A stretch of 64,000 nucleotides of DNA from Morella rubra (Eukaryota; Streptophyta; Magnoliopsida; Fagales; Myricaceae): positions 13,679,809-13,743,808 of the forward strand of contig CM025852.1 in the NCBI GenBank assembly GCA_003952965.2, in the 5' to 3' direction. The notes beneath the pieces are model-generated. The model did no database searches. It was not told the origin of the DNA and saw nothing but the letters and a program-made list of their open reading frames with translations. Positions 24,333 through 36,180 of the stretch are shown in pieces. The position numbers and the translations under genes are program-made. Positions within the stretch are counted from its first letter, which is position 1. Every line of letters begins with the position of its first letter.

Positions 24333-26581
24333 GCGTGTTATGATTCAAGCTAACACACAGGGAGATCTCATTCCCTTTTTGAAGAATCCATTTTTGTAGT
24401 AAATGCGATTCTATTTTCTCTTGGTAAGGAAACACGATAGACTTGTTTCTGCCATAGAGAGTATATTGAGAGAAAAACATGGAAAGTTGACCACAAGCAC
24501 ATAAGTGAAAATAGTCATCCTTTTGATGAGCCCTTCCATAACAAGTTTGATTCGGACAAAAATTGTTGGATTCCGCAGGATTTTCATGAATTAAAGTCAG
24601 TCCTAAACGAAGAAAAAGAGGATTAATTGGTATATTCCATGGATGCATGTATCACTCAAATCCAACTACCTAACGTATATTTATATATATACATACTCTA
24701 TCAGTTTTATGTGAATAAATGGCATTTAATTTGATTTTTGTTGGAGATCGTTGTTTCTAATTGGGGCGGGCAACATGATGTTAATTAATATTGTAGGGCA
24801 ACACTGCCATGAGCCATCTTAAGCCGAAGATAACAACAATCATGACAAAAAAAGATCCGCTTCCATTCCATATTATTAGCTTTTTCTTCCATTTAGACTA
24901 TTTCATCGTGTTGTTCCCTTGCTTATCCTATGCTCTATTAGGAAATTATATTTCTTTTAGTTGAGTTTCAAATCAACGAGGATACTATAGGGAAAAGGGA
25001 CAAATGACACATTAAATAATATTCCTTTAAAGAATCAATTTTTTTCGGGAAAGAAAGAGATTAAAATATAGGAGGGACCGGAGTACTATACCTAACCGCC
25101 AACACAAGAAAAGATTAACTCCAATTTTATATAAAAAGTTTTATAAAAGCATAATTTTTTGCTTGGTGTATTACATGCTTGGTTTTTCCTCCTTAGAAAA
25201 GAAAAAAACAACATAATTTTATTATGTTAGGAATATTTTCTTAAACGTATGAATTTCTATTTGGCTAAGAAAATAACATTCGATTTGACATATATAGTAT
25301 TTGATATATATGCATGAGAAGAGGCCGGTGAAATTGGTACTTATAAAAAGGTCTTGCATAGGAAACAGGTTTATTAGGTGAAATTAGTACGTATAAATAT
25401 TTCTAAGAAGATATACTAGACATTTTGAAGTACAATTTAATATGGCTATCAATTAAAGAAGCTGCAGAAGGAGAACACACAATATCTTTTCGTTTTCTAG
25501 CTCTCTTTCTCTCGCTCTCTCATCCTAATCCCTTCCCCCACCCTCTTCGATAGCAAGAGGAGCTTCGGCCACTCTGGTCTCCCTCCCCTTTTCTTCTTTG
25601 CTCTTTGGTGATTGTTATTAAGAATAAACCTCCTATCGATCACTTTTGGGGGTCTTTCTTCGGCGGAGGCGAAGTTTAAATCTCGGTGACTATGAAGGAC
25701 TCCAACAGACACGACCAACAAGGACTAGCTTGGCATCAACTGGCGCTCATCTCTGCCCCATCCCGAAGCTGAACGCTTGCGTGTATCTCTTGCACCTAAT
25801 TCATTCCTTTGTAGATTTGCGCTCCCGTGGTCTCCTTCATGGCACACGCGCCTCCTGATTGGCTTTTGCACCTCCCAACAGTTCGATGAGCTCCAACCAT
25901 GAGTTGTCCTGTTGGCGTTTAGGAGCCCTTGCGTGTTGTCTGGTGCACATGCATCTCGCACGGTTGAAATTTTTCCCCTTGGGTCGCACCTGCTCATCCA
26001 TCGTCAGATGCGGCTGCCTAAGTCAGCTTTCTATTTTCGTTGAGTTTTTCAGTTTTTTGCCCATTATTGGTCATTTCAACTCGTCGTTCGGTTGGGTTTG
26101 TATGACTGTTTGACCGCTTGTTAATTGGCCCGCTGCCTCCGCTGCCTCTACAGACTACAGAGGGTTTGGCTAGTCTTTTAGAGCATGTAACTGAGGCTTT
26201 TGAACTTAACTCCTTGATTGAATGAAATTCCGAAGTTGCTATGACATATATATATATATATATATATATATCACTACGATACACTATCACTTATCCATAC
26301 ATATAAATTATTTGAATTACTAATCATTACACCTAACTATCGAGTATTACTAAGCTTACTAATACACCATACAACAAGTAGAGCGGATGATTAATTGCCC
26401 TTTTACATTATTGATATGTTTCATCACATCCTTAGAATCCAATATAATTAGTCAATTGCTTAGAAAAATAAAATAATAATCATATATCACGTTGATCATG
26501 TCTACATAAGGACATGAGATTTTCTAAGTGGAGGAAATTACATGTTAAACCCTTCCCCCAAACTAGCATTCTATTTTGGCA
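24333..26581. other. Intergenic, upstream of polygalacturonase
   Basis: Contains the polygalacturonase promoter side, then AT-rich DNA. A 127-codon minus-strand open frame (24648-24265) ends 5 bases before the polygalacturonase start; no family was recognised. About 25640-26245 is less AT-rich and ends in gattgaatgaaattcc followed by (AT)n, resembling the 3' tail of a LINE or SINE; a similar tail occurs near 52868-52925. No reverse transcriptase or tRNA-like head could be identified. Confidence 0.4.
26246..26271. repeat. (AT)n microsatellite
   Basis: About 13 AT units directly after gaaattccgaagttgctatgac. It may be the tail of the retroposon-like sequence that precedes it. Confidence 0.9.
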
Positions 26582-26590
26582 TTCTATTTT

Positions 26591-27182
26591 GGCTTAATTA
26601 CACTATTAGTCCCTAGAGTATCGTGAAATTCTAACTTGGTCCCCAGAGTATTTTTCTTTCTGAATTAGTCCTTGGAGAATTTAACATTCTATATTTGGTC
26701 CTTTCCGTCATCTGAGGACAGCAGCTGGATGAAAATGTCTTACGTGAGTAATGAGGGCTACGTCACCATTAATCTGCATTCACCACATATCCCCACCTCC
26801 CATCTAGATTTTTTTATTCCACTTCAACTTACCCCTTTAAGCCTCATCCGCAGCACGCTTCTTTACTTTCTTTGGCCTACCAGGTTTGACCCCTACTCGG
26901 ACTTTTGTTCTTGCTCAACGTTCTCTCCAGCTCCCTTTGCGGGACCAGCTGTTGGATCCCTAGCCTCACAGTTTAGGAGACAGAAACATGGCGAATATGA
27001 ATTAATGGTGATGTGGCCCCCGTCACTCACGTAGGACATTTTCGTCCAGCTGCTATCCTCAGATGATAGAAAGGACCAAATACATAAAGTTAAATTCCCC
27101 AAGGACTAATCCAGAACAAAAAATACCAAAGGACCAAATTAGGATTTTACAATACCCCAAGGACCAATGGAGTAATTAAGCC
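26591..27182. mobile_element. Mutator-type MITE with perfect 9-bp duplication (592 bp)
   Basis: The left end ggcttaattacactattagt and the reverse complement of the right end ggcttaattactccattggt begin inverted arms of about 190 bases that include matching segments gacagcagctggatgaaaat / gatagcagctggacgaaaat. The direct repeat ttctatttt occurs at 26582-26590 and 27183-27191, a perfect 9-bp duplication. The short open frames inside are mirror images produced by the inverted arms, not genes. Confidence 0.9.
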
Positions 27183-27895
27183 TTCTATTTTAGTACAATT
27201 TATCCATTATTCTAAAAAATATATATAATTTTCTCAATGATATTTTTCCGTAGTCAAAATTTTGAAATTCACCAATCCTCCAATATGGATGTTTACATGT
27301 ACGTCTCTTAGCTGCAAAATTAATCTATAGTTGTCATAACCCAACTATATGCAACTATTTATATATTCATTATGCTCGTATATGTATGTGATCTGACTTT
27401 CATGTCTTGCATGTTGACATAATGGTAATCCATATGTCCCATAGGCCGTATGTGTCTAATCCCCATATGTATACGGCTTCTTGTTGTCACTTGCATGTGT
27501 AGAGGAAGATTTCCTAATGGACTATGTACGTCTTGACTAAATCTACGCGTCCTTATAGATTGATCTCCTCACATTAAGATCTTTTGCAATTTCCTGTATG
27601 ATACAATTCGGAGGCAGATAGACACAATAGGTGGACCATATTGTAGAGTTCATGCTACTCGAAACTTTACATAACTGCATTAAATGATGTAAGATTTACC
27701 TATTGTGTTTATCTCTTTTCGAGTTGCATTCGGGCAGAAAATTGCAGAGGATCCTAATCTGCCTCTCCTCGATATATATAAAGGTCAACTTATCTCATCC
27801 CCCTGAAAAAAGTGTTAACCTCACCTTTGAAGTCTCTATGAAATCCTTTCACTACATATAAAAAGCTTTTATTCGCACGCTGCGTATATAATCTA

Positions 27896-28144
27896 GGGCA
27901 AATTATAATAATCTTCCACAAACTATCGCCATAATCTCAATTATATTACTCCTAAACTTTAATTCGTTCAACTCATCCATTGAACTTTATGACTGTTACG
28001 ATTCTATCTTCCAACCGATTTGAGACGTTATTTTGACACTCAACTCGTGTGAAAATACCATTATGAATCAATAATTTGAGAAGAAAAGTTTAAGGGGTAA
28101 TTGAGATCAGAGAGATAGTTTGAGGGAGTTGTTACAATTTACAT
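27896..28144. mobile_element. Candidate inverted-repeat MITE (about 250 bp)
   Basis: The left arm (aaattataataatcttccac ... aaactatcgcc) is an imperfect inverted copy of the right arm (reverse complement aaattgtaacaactccctca ... aaactatctct), over roughly 60 bases each. Flanking duplications were not convincing, so family and exact ends are uncertain. Confidence 0.5.
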
Positions 28145-28185
28145 AAAAAGGAAATAGAAACAATTAATTTAATTATTAGCAGAAA

Positions 28186-28515
28186 TACATTTCCCTCAAC
28201 CAATAGCTAAGGGTTAAGAGCACAAAAATCGTTATAACATGTCACTAAACATTCGATTAAAGGAGTTCAAATCCACCTCCTAGGCTTCTATCTTTCAATT
28301 TTGAAATTCAAACACAAGATTTTATCTCTATCTTCCCACTTTAAAATTTAAATATAAGATTAGATTTCTATTCTTAATTTTTAAATTTAAACATAGGATT
28401 AGATCTCTATCCTTAGTTTTAAATTATCCTTAAATCTAATCTTACATTTAAATTCAATTATACTCAAAATCTTTAAACATCAAAATACCCTATTATTAGG
28501 GTTGTGGTGTTTCAC
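28186..28515 (+). mobile_element. LTR remnant related to 39465-40422 (fossil)
   Basis: Shares an ordered series of segments (aattcaaacacaagatttta, gattagatctctat, taaatctaatcttacattta, then ataccctattattagggttg and gtggtgtttcacc at its end) with the 3' part of the LTR-like copy at 39465-40422. It is more diverged and lacks the 5' half. No coding sequence. Confidence 0.6.
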
Positions 28516-29825
28516 CTTCTCTTCTGAACAAGAATTACAAAATGAATGAGAATTCACCCTTTTATGGATTCCAGATCACCCCTCTTAAAGGCTAAACGAG
28601 CCACGAGGAACCCGCAATAAAAAAAAAATCGTAGTTTTTTGTTCAAGCAAGCTAGATTAGGGGTGTGCAAAATTACCGTCGGAATCGATTTCTGCATCCG
28701 AGCACCGCTTACAGTTGGGAACTAGAGCCGGAGGCAATAAGTGATATCGCCATGTAGGCGGAACTAGATGCAGAATCGATAATTTTGCCTTCAACTCTCA
28801 GAATTTTGGTTCTGATTTTTTTTCCCCAGACGTTTTGGTCTAGTTGTTTAAACCCTCTCGCGATCTCATAGTCACTCTCAATCTCTCTGTCTCTCTTCTC
28901 TGATCTCTCGCTGCCTCTCTCTGCGCCTCTCGCCGCCACCTATCAGCTGTTGCCTTTTACTGTCTCATAGTCTCTCTCGTCACATCTCTGTGTCTCACAT
29001 TCTCTCTCGCCGCTGAACTCTGTCTCTCTCAGCCGAAGTCTGTCTCTCTCGATGACTTAGCCAAACTCTTTTTCTTAGCCGATCTCTCTCTCTCACCAAT
29101 TACTTTCATTATTTGTTCATTACATAATTATTTGTTTTCATTGATTTTATTTTGTTTATTAGTGCAAGTGCAATGTGGTGTGATCTGTGGAGCAATGCCG
29201 TGTGGTGTGGTTTGTGTTTGACAGTTTGTGGTTAATTGGTTTTGCATTTGAGGTAATCTATCACCTATGAGACTATGATTTATAATTATGATTCATGAAG
29301 TTTATTGCATTGATAATTGATTCAGATTTCATTATTTCAATTTGATTGTGTTGGAAATTTGAGATATGTTTGATTGGATTAATGCAATATATTTAATATT
29401 TTGGTTAATTGGTTGTGAACTTGAGATTGAAGGATAGACTTGATTTTGTTTGGATTTGGATTTTGGAGTGTTGTGGAACTGTTTGGAGATTGGAGGATGA
29501 GCTTGAATTTGGATTTGAATTTTGGAGTGTTGTGAAACTGTTTACTGTTTTGTGATTTGTTTAATGTTTTGGTTAATTGGTTGTGATTCTTGTGAACTAG
29601 AGATTGAAGGTTCGGAGGATGGGGTTTGGAGTGTTGTGAAACTGCTTTGTGAATATCTGATATGTTTAGTGTTTAATGTTTGGTTTATGTTTTCTTTTTT
29701 CTTTTTCAAAATTTTTTTTAGTTTTAAAATGAAAGTTTCAATCTGGCATCCCTTTAAATCTTATCAATATTTTTTGAAAACTTTTTATTTTTCTACTCGT
29801 TTTCTTGTTCTTCTATAGCGAATCT

Positions 29826-31500
29826 AAATCTAACTCCTTTAGTTGACTCACCACGCCCCTCCATAGGAGCCAATGCTTCCTCTCCTGCTATTGGTGAGGA
29901 GCTAGCTCCTCAAGTTGTGGGGGATGTTGATGAGTCAGCACCACTTCTCCCAAAAGGAGGAAAGTTTCTCAACCATTTCCCATGTGATATCATTTTATAA
30001 GGAAAAAAGTGGCTAATACAGAGAAGTCAATGGCAACATGTAATTATTGTAATCACGTAGTTGGGGTTCATCACAAGAATCAAGGGACCTTCGATATGAA
30101 ATCTCACTTAAAGGGTCGCTTAGCCTATCAACGGAAGTAAAGTAAGGAAGTTCACTCATGATGCAAATTCAAAATTGTCGATGAAGGGGGATGCATATGA
30201 TGAGAAGAAAGTTAGGAGAGTCATCTCTCGATTCATAATCATCGATGAGTTGCCATTTAAGGTGGTGACCAAGGATGGGTTCAAAAATATGATTTATACC
30301 CTTGAGCCTCAATTTAGGATGCCCTCTCGATACACAATGATGAGGGATTGTATGGATATTTATCTCGATAAGAAGAATAAATTGAAGAATATCATTTTGG
30401 GAACGGGTCATAAGGTTTGCTTTACAACTGACTCGTGGACTTCTGTTCAAAATATGAACTATATGTCTGTGGTTGCACATTTTATTGATTCGAATCGGAC
30501 GTTGCACAAAAGGGTCCTTTCATTTCGTAGAGTCATGGATCACAATGGGTCACAATTGGGAAGGAGTTGGAGGTTGCATATATGAGTGGGGGACTGATAA
30601 AATTCTTACGATCACAGTTGATAATGCATTCTCTAATGATGTTGCAATTGACCAAGTAAAAAGGAGACAAGTAGCACTTACGGGGGGTAGAGTAGGGGGA
30701 GTTGTTTGTGGGCTTGAGTTTATACGCATGAGGTGTTGTACATATATATTAAATTTGATTATGCAAGACGGTTTGAAATAATTGGATGACTTGGTGGTTA
30801 GGGTGAGAAATTGTGTGAAGTATGTTAAGTCATCCCCCTAACAGGTTTGATTATTTTATGATATGTGTGAATAAGAGGAAGCTTCCTACAGAGGGATTCT
30901 TGCAACTTGATGTTCCCACGAGGTGAAATTCGACGTATATTATGTTAGATGCTGCAAAGAAGTATGAAGAGGCTTTTAGTGATATAATGGAGTTGGATGA
31001 GAGGTCACAGTTTTTGGATTTCTTAACTGATAACGGATGTAGAAGGAAGGGGTTAGGGCCTCCAACTAGTAATGAATGGGAGCATCTGAGACATTTTATC
31101 AGCTTTTTAAGGTTGTTTTATGAGATTGCATTGAAAATATCTACTTTCAAAACTTGTACTACAAACTTGTTTTTTGAGCAGTTGGCTTTGATTCCAATCA
31201 GTTGGCCAAATTTGTTGAAAGTGAGGATGTATTGTTGGTGGATATGGCGAAGAGGATGCAATCGAAGTATAATAAATATTGGGGTAATTTGAAAAAGGTG
31301 AATAAGCTATTGTTTGTAGCAACACTCAATCCCCACTATAAGTTGATTGGGTTGCGTTTTTGATTCACTAAGACCTTGGGCAAGGAGGATGGTCAATAGA
31401 TGTTTGATTTGGTTAGAAGTACATTGGATCAATTGTTTTTGGATCATAGAATACTTCAAAGAGTCAAAGGACTGTGAGAACGGGAACTGGTGATCGTGCT
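29826..31500 (+). pseudogene. Old hAT transposase, N-terminal and central part
   Basis: RICESLEEPER-like transposase. Readable blocks include SMKGDAYDEKKVRR (30178), FKNMIYTLEPQFRMPSRYT, TGHKVCFTTDSWTSVQNM (about 30410-30460), LTITVDNAFSNDVAID (30600-30650), RCCTYILNLIMQDGLK and, from 30942, MLDAAKKYEEAF. These follow the hAT RNase-H-like domain order. In-frame stops and frameshifts separate the blocks. The coding run ends in a Ser/Gly-rich stretch (tctagtagtagtggtagt) that is the insertion site of the younger hAT. Confidence 0.8.
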
Positions 31501-32636
31501 TCTAGTAGTAGTGGTAGTTAGGGCTGTTTAGTGCCACCGGCACAGGGTTGCTGGAGCTCGGTTTCACTAGTGCCGATGCCGGTTTTGCAAAAAACTTGTA
31601 GCAATTCACAAGTCCCGAGTACCGGGACACGGTTTTTTTTTTTTTAATAACAAAACGAATCGTTTTGTTTAAACCCCCTTCCCCCACCCATTTGTTCGCA
31701 GAGCCCCCCCTCCCCCCCCTGGGCGTCCCCCCCAACCCTTCTGGCCTCTGTGCGTTTTGCCCATCCCACCCGTGCCTCTCTCTTTCTCTCTCCCTCTCCT
31801 GCCGACCACCACGCCTACAGCTGCCACGCCTCTAATTGCCGACCACAGGTCCCCTCCTTCACACGTCAAGCTCTCATTTCCTCTGTTGTCTGCCACATCT
31901 CTCTCAAGTGCCAATGATTGAGATTCGTTTAGGTATATTAAAAATCAATGGATTTGTTAATTTTAATTTGTTCTATTGAAAATATTAGGACATATATTAT
32001 TGCTAAACGTTTTCCCCATTGTTTGTTGTTTTTAGGGTTTGTAATTTAATAAATTTGGAAAGTTTTAGAAAACAACAAAGTGAAATGCTAAAATTTTCAA
32101 GAGGTTTTCACTTCCTTTGTCGCCTATTCTATAAACTTTTGAGAAGTCTTGCACCTTGTGTGTATATGGAAACAAGTGCTTGTACAATGAACCTACCTTG
32201 TAAGTTGAACAATTAAAAAGAGAATCCATAAACTCATGTTGGATTTTCCCATATGCTGATTTTCCCAAACCACAAGATTTGTCACTTATAGATCATACAA
32301 AAATAACTATATACTCCTTATATATTAAGAATCAATTATGTACAATATATTAGATGCAATCTAACCACTATTATTTTATAGTTTCTTGTAAGACATATCT
32401 CTAATTTGACTAACTATATGATATGAGCATATAATTCCATATGCTTGTTAATTGATTCGTATTATATGATTATATATATAAAAATAAGGCTGTTGTTAAT
32501 TGATTCGTATATGATTCCATATGCTTGTTAATTGCTCGACTGTTGTTTTATTTTGCTGTTTGTATATCTGTACGTTTTGTTGTCTGTTACTTGTTAGTAC
32601 TTTGATTGTTAATTTTTAAGTGATTTTTATTTGCAG

Positions 32637-34893
32637 ATGGACACTCCACCACAATCACAGTCACCTGCAGCCACATGTAGTAGTGCTACTGCTATGTCAC
32701 CTTCAGTATTGTGTCCGGCTATTGGGTCCATTCCGGATTCTGAGACAGTGGGGTCAATGGTTGGAGGTGATGTAAGTGGACGACCACCACGCCCTGAACC
32801 CAAAAAAAGGAAAAACTCAAACCCTTCTGATGTATGGCTGCACTACACCAATGTACCTAACTTTGATTCACCTAAAACAAAATGTAATTATTGTAAAAAA
32901 GAGTTTGGCTATGTTTGTTTTGATCTCAAAACGTTTTCAAAATTTTTTTACAATCACTTTTTCATCAATTCCAATACATTTTTACAAACTCCAATAACTT
33001 TTAACAAACTTTTCACCAATCCCAAGAGAATCTACACTACCTCCCAAAAACACAAACACAAAGAAATGTTTTGAAAACCAAACCAAACATAGCCTTTATG
33101 GCTCATCACAAGAATGAGATATCAGGGTTATGGCAATATCACAACATTTGTCCATATTTCAATAGAAAGAAGGGAGGGGTCAGTTAGATGTTGGGCAGAT
33201 GTTATTAACTCACGATGCTGAGAAGTCAACGGGGTCTGATGTTGGAACGATGGGGGTGACACGTAAGTTTTGTGAGAAGACTATTAAAGATCTGATTGCT
33301 AGGATGATAATTATCGATGAGATGCCTTTTATTGTAGTTCAGAAACATGGATTTAGGAATTTAATTCATTATTTGAAGCCTAGATTTAAAATGTCATCTA
33401 GGATAACAATTATGAGGCTTTGCATGAAACTTTATTTGAAGGAGAATGATAAGTTGAAGCATTTGATTTGAACAAATGGGTATAGAATGTTTTTTACCAC
33501 AGACACTTGGACATCGATTCAAAATTTTAATTATATGTGTGTGACTGGACACTTCATCGATGTTAATTGGACCTTGCAGAAGAGAATTTTGTCTTTTAGG
33601 AGGGTGCAAGATCATAAGGGGGCTAGTATTGCTAAGGAAATAGAAGACTGTATGAATGATTAGGGTATACAAAAGATCCTTACAATAACAATTGACAATG
33701 CCTCTTCTAATGACACTGCCATTGACTATTTAAAGAAGAGGCAATTGCAAAAAGATACTCTAGATGTAGGGAGGATTGTTTGTGGCCATGAATTCCTACA
33801 CTTGAGATGTTGTGCACATATTTTGAATTTGATTGTGTTTGAGGGGTTGAAAGAGGTTGATAAGTCAATTGCTAAGGTTCGGAATATGATCAAGTATGTT
33901 AAGTCATCACCCCAAAGGTTAGATAAGTTTAAAGAATGTGTGCAGATTAAAGATATTACATTTACTCAAATTTTTGACTCTTGATTTTACCACTCATTGG
34001 AACTCAACTTATTTGATGTTGGATGTGGCTTTGAAGTATCGAGAGGCATTTGAGTTGATGTTGGATGAAGATGTACACTTTATATTGTATTTGGGCGAAG
34101 AGGGGCATGGGAGGAGATGATTAGGCCCCCCACACTCGAGGATTGGGAGCACATCTACTACTTTGTAAAGTTCTTAAAGTTATTTTATGAAGTAACAATA
34201 AGAATGTCGGGATCAAATGTGTCTACAGCTAATGTCTACTTGGAGGAGTTGGCTAAGATACATTGCCATTTGGACAAGTATTCTTCTAGTAATGATACTT
34301 TGCTTAAAGAGATGACATCCCGCATGAAAACGAAGTATGACAAGTATTGGGGTGATTTGATGATAGTGAATAACCTTTTATTTGTTGCAGCGTTGCTCGA
34401 TCCAAGAAATAAGATGGTTGTACTGAATTATTGGTTTAAAAAAGTATTGGGAGAAGCGGAAGGCGAAGTTATGGCATTGAATGTGAAGGCTACTTTAGAA
34501 CGGTTGTTTACGGAATATAACAATGGCAGTCATGGTAGTGTCGGGGAGGTGGGTGACAGTGATAGTGTGACTTTGGGGGATAACGAGGATTGTGATGAGT
34601 TTGATCTTGTAAGGGCTACTAACCAAATTTCAGACCCCAAATTTGAGGTGGAGAGATATTTATCAGAGTCAGTTGAATCAAAGGCTCCTTCATTTAAAAT
34701 TTTACTTTGGTGGAATCTTAACTCTCATAAGTATCCTATCCTTGCCCGCATAGCTCGGGACGTGTTGGCAATTCCTATTACCACTGTACCTTCTGAGTCA
34801 GTATTTAGCACTGGAGGTCGAGTATTGGATCCTTTCGGAGTTCATTGGCCTCAAAAACTGCAGAAGGTCTCATTTGTGCTCAAAATTGGATGA
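32637..34893 (+). pseudogene. RICESLEEPER-like hAT transposase of the younger element
   Basis: Starts MDTPPQSQSPAA just after an acceptor (ttgcag). The order is a Pro/Ser-rich N-terminus, a basic RPEPKKRK stretch, a BED zinc finger (CNYCKKEF, interrupted by a MITE, then SGLWQYHNICPYF), FCEKTIKDLIARMIIIDEMP, FFTTDTWTSIQNFNYM, LTITIDNASSNDTAID, RCCAHILNLIVFEGLK, then a long open frame (34117-34893) with FVAALLDPRNKM and the hAT dimerisation block LARIARDVLAIPITTVPSES. In-frame stops occur (for example TGA at 33469-33471), and near 34837 a one-base shift replaces the expected RSSLASKTAEGLICAQNW end, which is readable in the next frame. Not functional, but better preserved than its host element. 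Confidence 0.85.
32907..33094. mobile_element. Tourist-like MITE inside the hAT BED finger (188 bp)
   Basis: The left end is ggctatgtttgttttgatct and the reverse complement of the right end is ggctatgtttggtttggttt. Flanked by ttt on both sides (32904-32906, 33095-33097). The insert falls between the two halves of the BED finger coding sequence, and the flanks read on in frame if the insert plus one ttt is ignored. The terminal motif GGnnnTGTTTG resembles PIF/Harbinger Tourist MITEs. Confidence 0.75.
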
Positions 34894-35567
34894 GATGAGA
34901 CCCTATTGTGGATGAGGAGGACATGACTTATGATATGACAGAAGATCCACAAACTTATACAATTGACTTGGGTAATTTTATCTCTGCTTTTTTTAGTTTA
35001 TTAGTTTGAATAATATTTTTATTTTTATAAATTATAACTTGGTGTATTTAAATATATTGTGTAGAGTTACCATTTTGGCGACGAAGATCGAGGAGTAGGG
35101 ATTTTGAAGGAGTTACCCATCTTTAAGATGTTCTTACTTACTCTCTAAGTTTATTATTTTGGATTTTATTGGTTAAGACTTTAGATTCTCATCTTGTTGT
35201 GATGTTCTCTAAGTTTATTGATTTTGGATTTTATTAGTTTGGATTTAAATTCTCATCTTATCTTTTAAGATGATCTTTAATTTTTTTGATTTTGGATTTC
35301 ATTAGTTTAGATTTTATTGATATGCGATTAATGGACCAAAAGAAAAAGGAAAAAAATACATTGGGCCAAGTGCGTAAAATACTAAAAAAATGGCCCAATA
35401 TGAATGTAGGATAACAAGAAACCGCCACCGCTACAACCACCACTGCTAAGGGCTGTTTTTGACCTTAACGGTATAGGTGTAGGTGACAATTATTTAAAAA
35501 CGGCCTATCCGGTGTCGGTGCCGGTTTTGGCCAAAACCGGCACCTACACCGAGGTTGAACAGCCATA

Positions 35568-35890
35568 GTGGCAGTGAAGAATAGTTGTGAAAAGAATTTG
35601 TTTTTTTTTTTTTTTTTAATGTAAATAAAATGTCCTCGAAAGCAAGTCTAAGGTGGATAGGTGTTTGATGGAGGAAGTTGAGCTTAAGACCGAGGGTTTT
35701 GATATTTTTGGGTTGGTGGAAAATTAGTTATGCAAAGCTCCTTATACTTTCTCGGGTTGCTCAAGATGTACTTACCATCCAAATTACAATCGTGCTATTT
35801 AAGTCGGTCTTCAGCACAAGAGGATGTGTATTAGATGATTTTCGAAGCTCTTTGGCTTTGAAAATTGTGGAGGATCTCATATGAGCTTAG
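35568..35890 (+). pseudogene. Old hAT transposase, C-terminal part after the insertion
   Basis: Continues the Ser/Gly/Glu-rich stretch interrupted at 31518. Blocks FGWWKISYAKLLILSRVAQD, VLTIQITIV and SVFSTRGCVLDDF match the hAT C-terminal dimerisation domain (usual LSxxARDxLAIPxSTVASE...FSTGGRVLDxxR). It diverges from the corresponding region of the younger hAT, so this is the other half of the old element and not a duplicate of the insert. Confidence 0.78.
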
Positions 35891-36180
35891 AATTAGTTAC
35901 AATCTGTGGACGTTGATGAAGATGAATGTGAGATTGGTAATGTGACATAATATTTGGAAAGTTATAATATAGATAAAGGTAATGATTTTTTTGTTATTTT
36001 AATTTATACATGTTTTTTTGAAAATGTTATTTTTTTTTCTAAACATTCTTTGTTTGTAGACGTGACTACTAACCCTAGTCAAATGATGTCAATTATCTCC
36101 GTCTCCAATATGGATAATGTGACTTTTAACATGGACGATTAGAAGAACTAACTCAAGTGGGTTCAAGGTCCAGGGAGGTA

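Larger units (their letters stand above)
31519..35567 (+). mobile_element. Younger hAT transposon nested in the old one (4.05 kb)
   Basis: The left end is tagggctgtttagtgccacc and the reverse complement of the right end is tatggctgttcaacctcgg, sharing a TAGGGCTGTT-type terminal repeat. Flanks are gtggtagt (31511-31518) and gtggcagt (35568-35575), an 8-bp duplication with one difference. Subterminal sequence is rich in CACCGG/GCCGGTGCCGG repeats. It encodes a BED-finger transposase (32637-34893) preceded by a probable intron ending ttttatttgcag. A second gggctgtttttgacc at 35446 lies close to the right end. The same terminus family occurs at 57530-57727. Confidence 0.88.
28658..36180 (+). mobile_element. 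Old hAT transposon (RICESLEEPER/BED type), split by a younger hAT
   Basis: The left end is taken at taggggtgtgcaaaattacc (28658), a hAT-like terminus. Coding relics run 29826-31500 and resume at 35568-35890. The order is a BED-type finger (MATCNYCNH near 30030), VISRFIIIDELPFKVV, CFTTDSWTSVQNMNYM, RCCTYILNLIMQDGLK, and after the inserted element LSRVAQDVLTIQITIV and FSTRGCVLDDF from the C-terminal dimerisation region. Many stops and shifts show it is dead and older than its insert. The right terminus was not found; the end given is where coding similarity and AT-rich tail fade. Confidence 0.7.

Noticed and set aside
24265-24648. 127-codon minus-strand open frame just upstream of the polygalacturonase
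   Set aside because: It looked possibly organelle-like (HPWNIPINPLF), but I could not match it to any plastid or mitochondrial gene, and it occupies the polygalacturonase promoter.
30169-30507. 112-codon minus-strand open frame
   Set aside because: Antisense shadow of the old hAT transposase relic on the + strand.
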